Source: Streptomyces violaceoruber
GTDB lineage: Bacteria > Actinomycetota > Actinomycetes > Streptomycetales > Streptomycetaceae
DNA length: 64,000 bases
NCBI RefSeq assembly: GCF_033406955.1
Contig: NZ_CP137734.1
Location: forward strand, 6,510,001-6,574,000
Direction of reading: 5' to 3'
Positions 1 to 13,116 of the stretch are shown here, piece after piece. Below the pieces are notes generated by a model. That model was given only the letters and a program-made list of their open reading frames with translations. It was not told the DNA's origin and made no database searches. The stretch's first letter is position 1, and each line of letters starts with the position of its first letter. The position numbers and the translations under genes were made by a program.

Positions 1-267
1 CCCGCCGACCAGCGACACGGCGAACCGCCCGCCCTCGTCGACGCACACCACACCGGGGTCGGTCCGCTTGTCGTCCAGCAGCGGCGCCACCAGCCGGACC
101 ACGGCCCCGGTGGCCAGGAAGCACACCAGCCGCTCGCACTCGGCGAACGCGGACCGCACGGCGTCCCCGACGGGACCGTCGTACACCCGCGTGCGGTCCG
201 GCCACGCCGCGGCCAGCCGGTCCCGCGCCGCCGCTCCCGCCGCCGTGGCGGAAATGAGGCCGATCAA
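1..267 (-). CDS. cbiG: Cobalt-precorrin-5A hydrolase CbiG, N-terminal part (runs off the left edge)
   Basis: Only the first 89 codons are in the window. The reading frame starts with TTG at 267, overlapping the TGA of the preceding cbiET gene by four bases. Residues visible include VCFLATGAVVRLVAPLL and DDKRTDPGVVCVDEGGRF, which match the CbiG N-terminal domain that precedes its conserved GHxGGxN stretch. The family opens the delta-lactone ring of cobalt-precorrin-5A and releases acetaldehyde, in the cytoplasm. Its position behind cobM and cbiET fits. Whether the C-terminal half is a normal CbiG domain or a fusion to a methyltransferase cannot be seen. Confidence 0.8.
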   Translation of the reverse strand, partial: MIGLISATAAGAAARDRLAAAWPDRTRVYDGPVGDAVRSAFAECERLVCFLATGAVVRLVAPLLDDKRTDPGVVCVDEGGRFAVSLVGG

Positions 268-1505
268 GGGGCAACTCCTTCGGTACGGCCGTGCGGCCTG
301 ACGCCCCACAGCAGGAAGACGGGATTGGTGGCCGCGAGCCGGGTCACGTCCCCCGGCAGCGGCGCGAGCCGCGAGGACTGCAGCAGCACCCCGTCGCAGT
401 CCAGACCGGCGCCGAGCAGCGCCTCGCGGGCCGCCGGCACCCGGTCGAGCGCGGCCACGGCGACGACCACCGAGCGCCGGGCCCGCCGCGCGCACTCGGC
501 GACGATCGAAGGCAGCTCGCGCCCGCCGCCGCCCACGAACACCGCGTCCGGGACCTCGTCCAGCCCGGCCAGCACCGCGGGCGCCGCCCCGTGCACCACC
601 CGCACGTCGACACCGTGCGCGGCGGCGTTGGCGCGGACCCGCCCGACACCGTCCGGCGTCCGCTCGACGGCGGTGACGGCGGCACCCAGCCGCGCGCACT
701 CCACCGCCACGGACCCGGAACCGGCGCCGACGTCCCACACCAGGTCGCCCGGGCGCGGCCCCAGACGGGCCAGGGCCAGCGCCCGCACCTCGAACTTGGT
801 GATCATCGAGTCCCGGTGCGTGAACGCGTCCTCGGCCAGCGCCCACCCGGCGGGCCCGGGGCGCACCCCCGCGAGGGCCCGCACCGGCCCCAGCGCCCGC
901 GCCCCGTCCAGGCACAGCACCACGCTCACCGCCGTACCCCAGTCCCGGCCGGCGGCCTCGGCGGGCGTCACCCGCTCCACCCGCTCCTCGGCCGAGCCCA
1001 GTGCGGAGGCGACGACGAACACCCGCCCGTCGTCCCGCAACGCGGCCCCCAGCTCCGCCGGACCCGCCCCGGGACCGGTCAGCACGGCCACCTTCGGGTG
1101 CGCCCGGCACACGTTCACCGCCGTCCGCAGGTCCCGCCCGTGCGCGCTCGCCACCACGGCGTCGTCCCACGGCAGCCCCACCCGCGCGAAGGCCGCCGCG
1201 ACGGAGGACACCCCGGCCCGCACGTCCAGCCGCTCCGGTCCGAACCGCTCGGCCAGCGCCCGCACGATCCCGAAGAACCCCGGATCACCGGAGGCCAGCA
1301 CGGTCACCGGCCGCCCCCGGGCGACGTACTCCGCGACCGTGTCCAGGGCGGGCGCCAACGCCCCGAGGACCACCGTCCGGACCCCCTCCGGCAGCCGTAC
1401 GGCGTCCAGGTGCCGACGTCCGCCGACGACCAGTTCCGCGCCCGCGGCGACGTCCCCGGCGGGAGCCGCACCGGAGGCGGCCCCCACCCCGACCACGGTG
1501 ATCAC
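264..1505 (-). CDS. cobL: Precorrin-6Y C5,15-methyltransferase (decarboxylating), CbiE-CbiT fusion
   Basis: 413 residues, GTG start at 1505 overlapping the cobM stop codon (GTGA). Residues about 1-200 are a CbiE tetrapyrrole methylase domain (ITVVGVGAASG near the start and ASGDPGFFG later). Residues about 220-400 are a CbiT Rossmann methyltransferase with the SAM-binding motif LVWDVGAGSGSVAVECA. The fused enzyme methylates C5 and C15 and decarboxylates the C12 acetate side chain of precorrin-6Y in corrin ring synthesis. Fusion is the usual state in actinobacteria and Pseudomonas (CobL). It is the middle gene of the cobM-cobL-cbiG run and is translationally coupled on both sides. Confidence 0.92.
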   Translation of the reverse strand: MITVVGVGAASGAAPAGDVAAGAELVVGGRRHLDAVRLPEGVRTVVLGALAPALDTVAEYVARGRPVTVLASGDPGFFGIVRALAERFGPERLDVRAGVSSVAAAFARVGLPWDDAVVASAHGRDLRTAVNVCRAHPKVAVLTGPGAGPAELGAALRDDGRVFVVASALGSAEERVERVTPAEAAGRDWGTAVSVVLCLDGARALGPVRALAGVRPGPAGWALAEDAFTHRDSMITKFEVRALALARLGPRPGDLVWDVGAGSGSVAVECARLGAAVTAVERTPDGVGRVRANAAAHGVDVRVVHGAAPAVLAGLDEVPDAVFVGGGGRELPSIVAECARRARRSVVVAVAALDRVPAAREALLGAGLDCDGVLLQSSRLAPLPGDVTRLAATNPVFLLWGVRPHGRTEGVAP

Positions 1506-2314
1506 GTGCTCGCACCCCGCGAGCGCAGTTCCCGGCGCGCCTCGGGGTCGGCCTTGCGATAGCCGTGGAAGTGCCCCGGGTGGTAGAGGTGCGAGCGGGT
1601 GCCGTGCGCGTCGAGGGCCGGGCCGACCAGGAACAGGGTGTGCTTCCAGAGCCTGTGCTCCTTGACCGTCTCCTCCAGGGTCCCGATCGTGCACCGCACG
1701 ACCAGCTCCTCCGGCCAGGTCGCCTGGTAGGCGACGACCACCGGGGTCTCGGTCGGGTAGCCGCCCTCCAGCAGCTCCCGCACCAGCTGGCCGCTGCGGG
1801 CCGCCGACAGGAAGACCGCCATCGTCGTGCCGTGCTTGGCGAACTCGCGGACCTCCTCCCCGGGCGGCATCGGCGTCTTGCCCCCGCCGAGCCGGGTGAG
1901 GACCACGGACTGCGCGACCTCCGGGATGGTCAGCTCGCGCTGCGCGAGCGCGGCCACGGCCGAGAACGCGGAGACGCCGGGCACCACCTCGGTCGCGACA
2001 CCGATCTCCGCGCACCGGTCGAGCTGCTCCTGCGTGCCGCCCCACAGCGCCGGGTCGCCGGAGTGGATGCGGGCCACCCGCAGCCCCTCCGCCCGGGCCC
2101 GCCGGTACACGGCGACGACGTCCTCCAGCGACATCGTCGCCGAGTCCAGCACCTCGGCGCCCTCGCGCGCGTGCTGGAGCACCTCCGCCTGGACGAGGCT
2201 CGCCGCCCAGATCACCACGTCCGCCTCGGCGATCGCCCGCGCCGCACGGAACGTCAGCAGGTCGGCGGCGCCGGGACCGGCACCGACGAAGGTCACCTTG
2301 GCCTCGGAATCCAT
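1502..2314 (-). CDS. cobM: Precorrin-4 C11-methyltransferase
   Basis: 270 residues. ATG at 2314 is chosen because an AGGAGAGGA ribosome-binding site lies about eight bases upstream and the protein then begins MDSEAKVTFVGAGPGAADLL, the family N-terminus. A longer open frame upstream gives unrelated sequence. Other family motifs are ARIHSGDPALWGGTQEQ and EVVPGVSAFSAVAALAQREL. CobM/CbiF transfers a methyl group from SAM to C11 of (cobalt-)precorrin-4. It is the first gene of a three-gene run divergent from the ZIP transporter gene. The 95-base gap to that gene holds no recognisable riboswitch. Confidence 0.93.
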   Translation of the reverse strand: MDSEAKVTFVGAGPGAADLLTFRAARAIAEADVVIWAASLVQAEVLQHAREGAEVLDSATMSLEDVVAVYRRARAEGLRVARIHSGDPALWGGTQEQLDRCAEIGVATEVVPGVSAFSAVAALAQRELTIPEVAQSVVLTRLGGGKTPMPPGEEVREFAKHGTTMAVFLSAARSGQLVRELLEGGYPTETPVVVAYQATWPEELVVRCTIGTLEETVKEHRLWKHTLFLVGPALDAHGTRSHLYHPGHFHGYRKADPEARRELRSRGAST

Positions 2315-2409
2315 CGTTTTCGGTCCTCTCCTGTGCATCCTGCGCATATTTACTGCGGTTGCTGCTGTCGTACGCGCGTGAACGCGGGGTGATCGGATAC
2401 CAAGGGCCC

Positions 2410-3138
2410 ATGGCGGTCTTCGTCGCGCTCGGCGCGTTCCTGATGACGCTGGCCGGCGGGTGGACGGCACAGCGCGTCACCGACCGGCGCCACCTGGTCC
2501 TGGGCCTGGCCGGCGGCCTCATGCTCGGCGTGGTCGGCCTCGACCTGCTGCCGGAGGCCCTGGAGGCGGCAGGCGACGAGGTGTTCGGCGTACCCGCCGC
2601 GCTCCTGCTCTTCGTCGCCGGATTCCTGCTCGCGCACCTGGTGGAACGCCTGCTGGCGGCCCGCCGCGCCGCACACGGCGCCGACGAGCACGAACACCGC
2701 TCGCCCGAGGTGGGCCTGACGGCCGCGGCCGCGATGGTCGGCCACAGCGCGATGGACGGCGTGGCGATCGGCGCGGCCTTCCAGGTCGGCGGCGGCATGG
2801 GCGCGGCGGTCGCGATGGCCGTGATCGCCCACGACTTCGCGGACGGCTTCAACACCTACACACTGACCAGCCTGTACGGCAACGCCCGCCGCCGCGCCGT
2901 CGCGATGCTGGTCGCCGACGCGATCGCCCCCGTCCTCGGCGCGTCCTCCACCCTCCTCTTCACCATCCCGGAGGGCGCGCTCGGCGCCTATCTCGGCCTG
3001 TTCGGCGGCGTACTCCTCTACCTCGCCGCGGCCGAGATCCTCCCCGAGGCCCACCACGAGCACCCCGCCCGCTCGACCCTGCTGTGCACGGTCGCGGGCG
3101 CGGCGTTCATCTGGCTGGTGGTGGGCATCGCGGAGTGA
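2410..3138 (+). CDS. ZIP-family divalent metal permease inside the cobalamin cluster
   Basis: 242 residues, almost all hydrophobic. It carries the ZIP signature HSAMDGVAIGAAF in one transmembrane helix and HDFADGFNTYT in the next, where the His and Asp residues form the metal site. A short His-rich loop (HGADEHEHRS) lies between helices. ZIP proteins import Zn, Fe, Mn or Co. The gene is flanked by cob genes on the opposite strand: cobM diverges upstream and cobI converges with a gap of only 20 bases. That makes cobalt supply for CobN an attractive guess, but the sequence does not fix the metal. The start is uncertain: ATG 2410 has AAGGG close by, and in-frame GTG 2389 or TTG 2359 would add 7 or 17 residues. 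Confidence 0.85.
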   Translation: MAVFVALGAFLMTLAGGWTAQRVTDRRHLVLGLAGGLMLGVVGLDLLPEALEAAGDEVFGVPAALLLFVAGFLLAHLVERLLAARRAAHGADEHEHRSPEVGLTAAAAMVGHSAMDGVAIGAAFQVGGGMGAAVAMAVIAHDFADGFNTYTLTSLYGNARRRAVAMLVADAIAPVLGASSTLLFTIPEGALGAYLGLFGGVLLYLAAAEILPEAHHEHPARSTLLCTVAGAAFIWLVVGIAE

Positions 3139-3158
3139 GCGCCGGGAACGGGAGGCGG

Positions 3159-3890
3159 TCACAGCTTCCCGCCCCGCCCGCCCTCGCGCCGGGCGGGCGC
3201 GATGAGCGTCGACAGATACGGCAACGGCGCGCCGTCCAGCTCGCCGGCCGGCCGCACCGACTCCTCCGGCAGCCCCAGCGCCGACCCCCACACGGCGTCG
3301 TCGAGGCGCCCGCTCTCCCGCAGTGCCTCGGCCACCTCGGCCGCCTGACGGCCGAACTTGTAGGCGACGACCGTGCCGGGCCCGTGCAACGCCTCCTCGA
3401 GCACCGCGGACCCTGCGGTGACCGGCACCAGCGTCAACGGCTCCGTGCCCTCGGTCAGCACGGCCCCCGACCGCGCCGCGAGGTCCTGCATGGCGGTGAT
3501 CCCCGGCACGGTCTGAACGACCGTCCCCGGCACGAGCGCGCCGACGGTCTGCGCGAGGTAGGTGAAGGTCGAGTACACGTTGGGATCACCGATGGTCGCG
3601 AAGGCGACGGCGGCATGCTCCCGCAGCAGCCCGGCCACCCGCTCACCGGCCGCGTCCCAGGCCGCCTCGCGCCGTGCCCGGTCGGTGCGCTCGTTCAGCG
3701 CGAACACGATCCGCACGATCTTCTCGGCGCCCACGTAGTGCAGCACGGTCGCCTCGGCGCGGCCGCGCTCGCCGGTGTCCATGACGGGCACGACCACGAC
3801 ATCGGCGCCCCGCAGCGCGTTGACCCCCTTCACGGTCACCAGCTCGGGGTCCCCGGGCCCGACCCCCACACCGATCAGCGTGCTGCTCAT
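3159..3890 (-). CDS. cobI: Precorrin-2 C20-methyltransferase
   Basis: 243 residues. ATG at 3890 overlaps the cobB stop (ATGA). The N-terminus STLIGVGVGPGDPELVTVKG and the later FATIGDPNVYSTFTYLAQ are tetrapyrrole methylase motifs, and VVPVMDTGERGRAEATV is characteristic of the CobI/CbiL branch. It methylates C20 of precorrin-2, the first committed corrin step. It is the last gene of the riboswitch-headed chain and converges with the ZIP gene. I see only a weak five-base-pair inverted repeat between them, not a strong terminator. Confidence 0.93.
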   Translation of the reverse strand: MSSTLIGVGVGPGDPELVTVKGVNALRGADVVVVPVMDTGERGRAEATVLHYVGAEKIVRIVFALNERTDRARREAAWDAAGERVAGLLREHAAVAFATIGDPNVYSTFTYLAQTVGALVPGTVVQTVPGITAMQDLAARSGAVLTEGTEPLTLVPVTAGSAVLEEALHGPGTVVAYKFGRQAAEVAEALRESGRLDDAVWGSALGLPEESVRPAGELDGAPLPYLSTLIAPARREGGRGGKL

Positions 3891-5347
3891 GACGTCCGGC
3901 ACCTCTCCACGAACCGACGGGCGACACCGGGCTCGGCCGCCCAGTGCGTGTGCAGATAGCTCGCGTGCACACCGCGCTCCACGAATCCCTCGACGCGCCG
4001 CTCGGGCGCCCGCATCCCCCACGCCGGCGCCGCCCCGGCCCCCGGCTCCACCGCCGTCCGGTGGAACTCGTGCCCCCGCATCCGCGTCCCCGCCACGGCC
4101 AGCGCACTGTCGGACACGGCCACGGCGTCCCGGTAGCCCAGCGTCAGCCGCTCCGACATCCGCGCGGCGGCGTCCAGCACCCCGCACATCGGCAGCCCGT
4201 CCAGCTCCCGGCACAGATACAGCAGCCCCGCACACTCGGCGGCGACGGGAGCACCGCTGAACGCCAGCTCGGCGACGGACTTGCGCAGCCCCTCGTTGGC
4301 GGACAGCTCGGAGGCGTACACCTCGGGGAACCCGCCGCCGATGACGAGCCCTTGAGTGCCCTCCGGCAGTTCCTCGTCCCGCAGCGGATCGAACGTGACG
4401 ACCTCGGCCCCGGCGGCGGCGAGCAGTTCGGTGTGCTCGGCGTAGGAGAAGGTGAAGGCCGCGCCACTGGCCATGGCGACGCGCCTTCTCAGCCCGTCCG
4501 GCGCTTGAGGACGAGGCCGGCCAGGCCGAACGAGGGGGTCCGGGGGCGCAGCCCCCGGGGACGGGACGGGGAGGGGCGGCGGGGGCGAGGAGACCAGGGC
4601 CTCACCCGCGTCCCAAGCCGCACAGGACAACGCACCGGTGCTGCGCGCCAGCCCGACCAACGCCTCCAGATCACACCCGTCGGCAACCCGCGCACCCATC
4701 GCCGCCACGGCATCCACCGCATCCGAGCCCCGCTCGGCAACAGGAACCAGCCCCAGATGCCGGGAAGGCGTCTCCACGGGAGCGGCCCGCCGCAACACCC
4801 CGAGGACCGGCACCCCGACGGAGTCCACCGCCTCCCGCAGCAACGCCTCGTGCCGGTCCGACGCCACCTTGTTCAGGATCACGCCCCCGATCCGCACCTC
4901 CGGGTCCCAGGACACGAACCCGTGCACCAGCGCCGCCACCGACCGCGACTGCGAGGACGCGTCCACGACCAGCACCACCGGCGCCCGCAACAGCTTCGCG
5001 ACCTGCGCGGTGGACGCCAGCTCGCCCTCCCCGGCGGCCCCGTCGTACAGCCCCATCACGCCCTCGACCACGGCGATGTCGCACCCGCGCGCCCCGTGCA
5101 GGAACAGCGGCCCGACCAGCTCGGGCCCGCACAGGTACGCGTCGAGGTTGCGGCCCACCCGCCCGGTGGCGAGCGCGTGGTAGCCGGGGTCGATGTAGTC
5201 GGGCCCGACCTTGTGCGGGGACACGGCGAGCCCCCGCGCCGTGAGCGCGGCCATCAGCCCGGTGGCGACGGTGGTCTTGCCGCTCCCGGACGAGGGCGCG
5301 GCAATGACGAGCCGGGGAACGGCGGAGCCGGAGTCGGAGGAGGTCAC
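3887..5347 (-). CDS. cobB: Hydrogenobyrinic/cobyrinic acid a,c-diamide synthase with a repeat-derived linker
   Basis: 486 residues, GTG start at 5347 overlapping the cobO stop. The N-terminal ATPase half has the P-loop APSSGSGKTTVATGL and HKVGPDYIDPGYH. The C-terminal half is a class I glutamine amidotransferase with the nucleophile Cys in AAECAGLLYLC and GHEFHRTAVE near the end. It amidates the a and c carboxylates using glutamine and ATP. The proline- and arginine-rich linker between the halves is encoded by a GC-rich palindromic repeat of a type usually seen between Streptomyces genes (see repeat at 4490-4590). The catalytic parts look intact. Confidence 0.93.
   Translation of the reverse strand: MTSSDSGSAVPRLVIAAPSSGSGKTTVATGLMAALTARGLAVSPHKVGPDYIDPGYHALATGRVGRNLDAYLCGPELVGPLFLHGARGCDIAVVEGVMGLYDGAAGEGELASTAQVAKLLRAPVVLVVDASSQSRSVAALVHGFVSWDPEVRIGGVILNKVASDRHEALLREAVDSVGVPVLGVLRRAAPVETPSRHLGLVPVAERGSDAVDAVAAMGARVADGCDLEALVGLARSTGALSCAAWDAGEALVSSPPPPLPVPSPGAAPPDPLVRPGRPRPQAPDGLRRRVAMASGAAFTFSYAEHTELLAAAGAEVVTFDPLRDEELPEGTQGLVIGGGFPEVYASELSANEGLRKSVAELAFSGAPVAAECAGLLYLCRELDGLPMCGVLDAAARMSERLTLGYRDAVAVSDSALAVAGTRMRGHEFHRTAVEPGAGAAPAWGMRAPERRVEGFVERGVHASYLHTHWAAEPGVARRFVERCRTS
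4490..4590. repeat. Streptomyces-type GC-rich palindromic repeat, in frame inside cobB
   Basis: The stretch contains cccgtccggcgcttgagg followed by acgaggcc and then the palindrome gggggcgcagcccccgg. This composite resembles, from memory, a family dispersed in hundreds of intergenic copies in Streptomyces genomes. Here it lies within the cobB frame and encodes a Pro/Arg-rich linker (PLVRPGRPRPQAPDGLRRR) between the ATPase and amidotransferase domains. Exact edges are estimates. Confidence 0.7.
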
Positions 5348-5943
5348 CACTCGATGCCCCGCTGCCCCTTCTGCCCCGCGTCCATCGGATGCTTGACCTT
5401 GGACATGTCGGTGACGAGATCGGCGAACTCCACGAGGGCGCCGGGCGCGTTCCGCCCGGTGATCACGACGTGCTGGGTCCCCGGCCGCTCGCGCAGCACC
5501 GACACCACCTCGTCGGTGTCGACCCACCCCCAGTGCATCGGGTAGGCGAACTCGTCCAGCACGTACAGCTTGTACGTCTCGGCGGCCAAGTCCCGCTTGA
5601 CCTGCTCCCAGCCCTCGCGGGCCTTCTCCTCGTTGTCCATCTGGGCGTCCCGCTGGACCCAGGACCAGCCCTCGCCCATCTTGTGCCAGTCGACGGACCC
5701 GCCCTCGCCGCTGGCCCCCAGCACCCGCAGGGCGTTCTCCTCGCCGACCTTCCACTTCGCCGACTTGACGAACTGGAACACCCCGATCGGCCACCCCTGG
5801 TTCCAGGCCCGCAGCGCCAGCCCGAAGGCGGCGGTGGACTTGCCCTTCCCGATGCCCGTGTGCACCACGACCAGCGGGCGGTTGCGCCGCTGACGGGTCG
5901 TCAGGCCGTCGTCCGGTACGACACTCGGTTTCCCCTGCGGCAT
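5344..5943 (-). CDS. cobO: Cob(I)yrinic acid a,c-diamide adenosyltransferase (CobA/CobO type)
   Basis: 199 residues, ATG start at 5943, one-base overlap with the chelatase stop (TAATG). The P-loop VVVHTGIGKGKSTAAFGLAL is the family hallmark, and YVLDEFAYPMHWGWVD and VVITGRNAPGALVEFADLV follow. The enzyme transfers the adenosyl group of ATP to the reduced cobalt of the corrinoid. Length agrees with the family. It is translationally coupled to the chelatase upstream and cobB downstream. Confidence 0.95.
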   Translation of the reverse strand: MPQGKPSVVPDDGLTTRQRRNRPLVVVHTGIGKGKSTAAFGLALRAWNQGWPIGVFQFVKSAKWKVGEENALRVLGASGEGGSVDWHKMGEGWSWVQRDAQMDNEEKAREGWEQVKRDLAAETYKLYVLDEFAYPMHWGWVDTDEVVSVLRERPGTQHVVITGRNAPGALVEFADLVTDMSKVKHPMDAGQKGQRGIEW

Positions 5944-7957
5944 TACGCGGCCCTCCTGCTGCTGCCCTGAACGTCCCTCACCAGACCGGCGATCGAGTCG
6001 GCCCGCAGCTCGTCCAGCGTCACCGCGGTACCGCCCAGCTCACCCGCGAGCTGCCCGGCGAGCCCGAGCCGCACGGGCCCCGACTCGCAGTCCACGACCA
6101 CGGACGCGGTGCCCTCGGCCGCGAACAGCCGCGCAGCCCGCCCCGCCAGCGCGACGGGCTCGGGACCACCCGTGGCCCGCCCGTCCGTCACGACGACCAT
6201 CAGTGGCCGCCGCGCCGGGTCCCGCAGTCGCTCCACCCGCAGCACCTCGTGGGCGCGCAGCAGCCCGGCGGCGAGCGGCGTACGCCCGCCCGTCGGCAGC
6301 GACTCCAGCCGCACCGCCGCCGCGTCGACCGACGACGTCGGCGGCAGCGCGACATCCGCGGCCGAACCCCGGAAGGTCACCAGCCCCACCTTGTCCCGCC
6401 GCTGATACGCGTCCAGCAGCAGCGACAGCACCGCGCCCTTGACGGCACTCATCCGCTGCCGCGCGGCCATCGACCCGGAGGCGTCGACGACGAACAGCAC
6501 GAGGTTGCCCTCGCGCCCCTCGCGCGTCGCCTGCCGCAGATCGTCCCGGCGCACCACGAGACCGGGCCCGCTGCGGCCCCGCGCCCGCTGGTGCGGGGCG
6601 GCGGCCTGCACGGTGGCGGCCAGGTGCAGCTTGGTCAGGGCGCCCTGCGGCCGCCGGGCGCCCGTGGTCCGCCCGTGCTCGGTCCGCGCCCGCGAACGCC
6701 GCCCGGCGGCACCCTCGCCGAGCCCCGGCACGCTCAGCACCTTGGTCCGGAAGGGCTCGGCGGCACGCGCCGGCTGCTGCTCCCCGGCACCCGAGCCGGA
6801 CGGCTGCGGCTCGCCGCCCTCCCCGGCCTCGGGCCGCGCGGCGGCGTCGCCATCGCCCTGCGGCGCGTCATCGGGCTCCGGCTGCCCGCCGGGACCGCCG
6901 CCGGGCCCCGGATCGGGATCGTCGTCCCCGTCGGGCCCGTCCCCGTCCTGCCCGCCGAACTCCTCCAGCGTCTCGTCCAGCTTGTCCTCGTCGAGCCCCG
7001 GCGCGTCGAACGGGTTGCGCCGCCGCCGGTGGGGCAGCGCGAGCAGGGCCGCCTGCCGCACGTCCTCGGCGAGCACCTCGGTCCGCCCGGCCCAGGCCGC
7101 CAGCGCGGTCGCCGTACGCGCCATCACGATGTCGGCCCGCATGCCGTCCACCTCGAAGGCCGCGCAGGTCGCCGCGATCTGCCGCAGCGCCCCGTCGCCC
7201 AGGCGCACCGACGGCAGCAGTTCCCGCGCCCCCACGATCCGCGCCCGTACGGCGGCCTCCTCGTCGGCCCAGCGCGCGGCGAAACCGGCCGGGTCGTCGT
7301 CGTACGCCAGCCGGCGCCGTACGACCTCCACCCGCTGGTCGGGCTCGCGCGAGGCGGCGACCTCGACCGTCAGTCCGAACCGGTCGAGCAACTGCGGCCG
7401 CAGCTCGCCCTCTTCGGGGTTCATGGTGCCGACCAGCAGGAACTTCGAGGCGTGCCGCACCGACACGCCCTCGCGCTCGACGTACGAGGCGCCCATCGCG
7501 GCGGCGTCGAGGAGCAGGTCGACCAGGTGGTCGTGGAGCAGGTTGACCTCGTCGACGTACAGGATTCCGCGGTGCGCGTCGGCCAGCAGGCCGGGCTCGA
7601 AGGCCTTCACGCCCTCCGCCAGCGCCCGCTCGATGTCGAGGGCGCCCACCAGCCGGTCCTCGGAGGCCCCGACGGGCAGCTCGACCATCCGCGCCGGACG
7701 CGACGCGAACGCGCCCGGCTCGTGCGGGCCGTCCGGGCAGGCAGGGTCGGGGGAGTCGGGGTCGCAGGAGAAACGGCACCCGGAGACGACGTCCACCTCG
7801 GGCATCAGCGCCGACAGCGCACGCACGGCCGTGGACTTCGCGGTGCCCTTCTCGCCGCGCACCAGCACACCGCCGACGGCCGGGGAGACGGCGTTCAACA
7901 GCAGCGCGAGCCGCAGGTCGTCCTGGCCCACGACGGCCGTGAACGGGAACGGGGTAC

Positions 7958-7961
<4 letters not shown>
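5943..7961 (-). CDS. Magnesium-chelatase-like AAA+/VWA fusion, putative partner subunit of the CobN cobaltochelatase
   Basis: 672 residues, GTG start at 7961 overlapping the cobN stop. Residues about 1-330 form a ChlI/BchI-type AAA+ domain: P-loop RGEKGTAKSTAVRAL, Walker B GILYVDEVNLLHDH, and a cysteine-containing loop GCRFSCDPDSPDPAC. An acidic Gly/Pro/Asp-rich linker follows (about 350-440). The C-terminal half is a ChlD-type von Willebrand A domain with the MIDAS motif FVVDASGSMAA. Aerobic cobaltochelatase needs CobN plus an ATPase pair (CobS/CobT). Actinobacteria carry this fused I/D protein next to cobN, so it is inferred to drive cobalt insertion here. Confidence 0.9.
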
Positions 7962-11607
<3,646 letters not shown>

Positions 11608-11611
<4 letters not shown>

Positions 11612-13116
11612 GCGGGCGCTCCCGGTGGAATGAAGGGCAGTCCTTGCGGCGCGCCGGACTCGATGAGCCGCCACAGCGCGTCCGTGTCCGCGTGGTGTTC
11701 GATCAGGTCGCCGAGCCGGTCGAGCTGCTCCTCGCGCAGCGCGGCGAACGAGGTGTCGGGGGCCGGCACGAAGCGGCGGCCCGCGGCGGCGGCCACCTCG
11801 CGCAGGAACGCCCGCCGGAAGCCGTCCGACTCCAGCGAGCCGTGCCAGTGCGTGCCCCAGGTCCGGCCGACCCGGCAGCCGTCCAAGAAGGGCGCCCCGC
11901 CCGTCACTTCGGCGACGCCGTGGTGGATCTCGTACCCCTCGACGGGCTCGCCGAGGGCTTCGCCCACCGGCCGGGTGAGGGTCTTCTCCCGGTCGAACCG
12001 CACCCGCACGGGGAGCAGTCCCAGCCCGTCCACGTGCCCGGCGCGCGACTCGACCTCGTCCTCGATGTGCTCGCCGAGGAGCTGGTAGCCGCCGCAGATG
12101 CCGAGCACGGGCCGCCGCTCGGCCGCCCTGCGCGCGATCGCGTCCGCGAGCCCCCGCTCCCGCAGCCACTCCAGGGCCCGGACCGTCCCGCGCGTCCCCG
12201 GCACGATCACCAGGTCGGCGTCGGCCAGTTCCTCCGGACGGTCCACGAACCGCACCACGACACCGGGTTCGGCGGCCAGCGCGTCCACGTCCGTGAAGTT
12301 GGACATGAGCGGGACCGCGCAGACCGCGACCCGCAGCACGTCCTCGCCGACCGGCGGCGCGACGGCCGACTCCCGCACCGTCCCGCGCAGCGAGACCCGC
12401 AGCCCGTCCTCCTCGTCGATGCCGAGCCCGTGCCGGAACGGCAGCACGCCGTACGTCCGCCGCCCGGTGAGGCCGTGCAGCATGTCGAGGCCCGGCTCCA
12501 GCAGCGAGACGTCGCCCCGGAACTTGTTCACCAGGAACCCGGCGACCAGTGCCTGGTCCTCGGGCGCCAGCAGCGCCACCGTGCCGAAGAAGGACGCGAA
12601 GACGCCGCCGCGGTCGATGTCGCCGACGACGAGGACGGGGAGTCCGGCGCCCCGGGCGATCCCCATGTTCACGATGTCGGTGCGGCGCAGGTTGATCTCG
12701 GCGGGGCTGCCGGCACCCTCGCAGATCACCGCGTCGTAGGTGCCGCGCAGTTCGGCCAGCGAGTCGAGCACCGTGCCGAGCAGCCGCTCCTGGCGCCCGC
12801 CGTGATAGCCGCGGGCGCTCATCTCGCCCACGGGCCTGCCGAGCAGCACGACCTGGCTGCTGCGCTCCCCGCCCGGCTTGAGCAGCACGGGGTTCATGTG
12901 CGCGGTCGGCTCCACCCGGCAGGCCTGGGCCTGCATGGCCTGCGCCCGCCCGATCTCGGCGCCGTCCCGGGTCACGAAGGAGTTGAGCGACATGTTCTGC
13001 GCCTTGAAGGGCGCCACCTTGACGCCCTGGCGGACCAGCCAGCGGCAGATCCCGGCGGTGACGACGCTCTTGCCGGCGTCGGAGGTGGTGCCGGCGACGA
13101 GGAGGCCACCGTTCAT
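11608..13116 (-). CDS. cobQ: Cobyric acid synthase
   Basis: 502 residues, ATG at 13116 overlapping the cobD stop (ATGA). The N-terminal ATPase domain has LLVAGTTSDAGKSVVTAG and FKAQNMSLNSFVT. The C-terminal glutamine amidotransferase has the nucleophile Cys in PVLGICGGYQLLGE and the His of GYEIHHGVAEV. It amidates the b, d, e and g carboxylates of adenosylcobyrinic acid diamide. It lies second in the riboswitch-led chain, between cobD and cobN. Confidence 0.96.

Noticed and set aside
2350..3291. 313-codon open frame on the minus strand across the ZIP gene
   Set aside because: It is a shadow of the ZIP gene. The composition is Arg/Gly/Ala-rich with no domain, while the plus strand encodes a complete ZIP protein.
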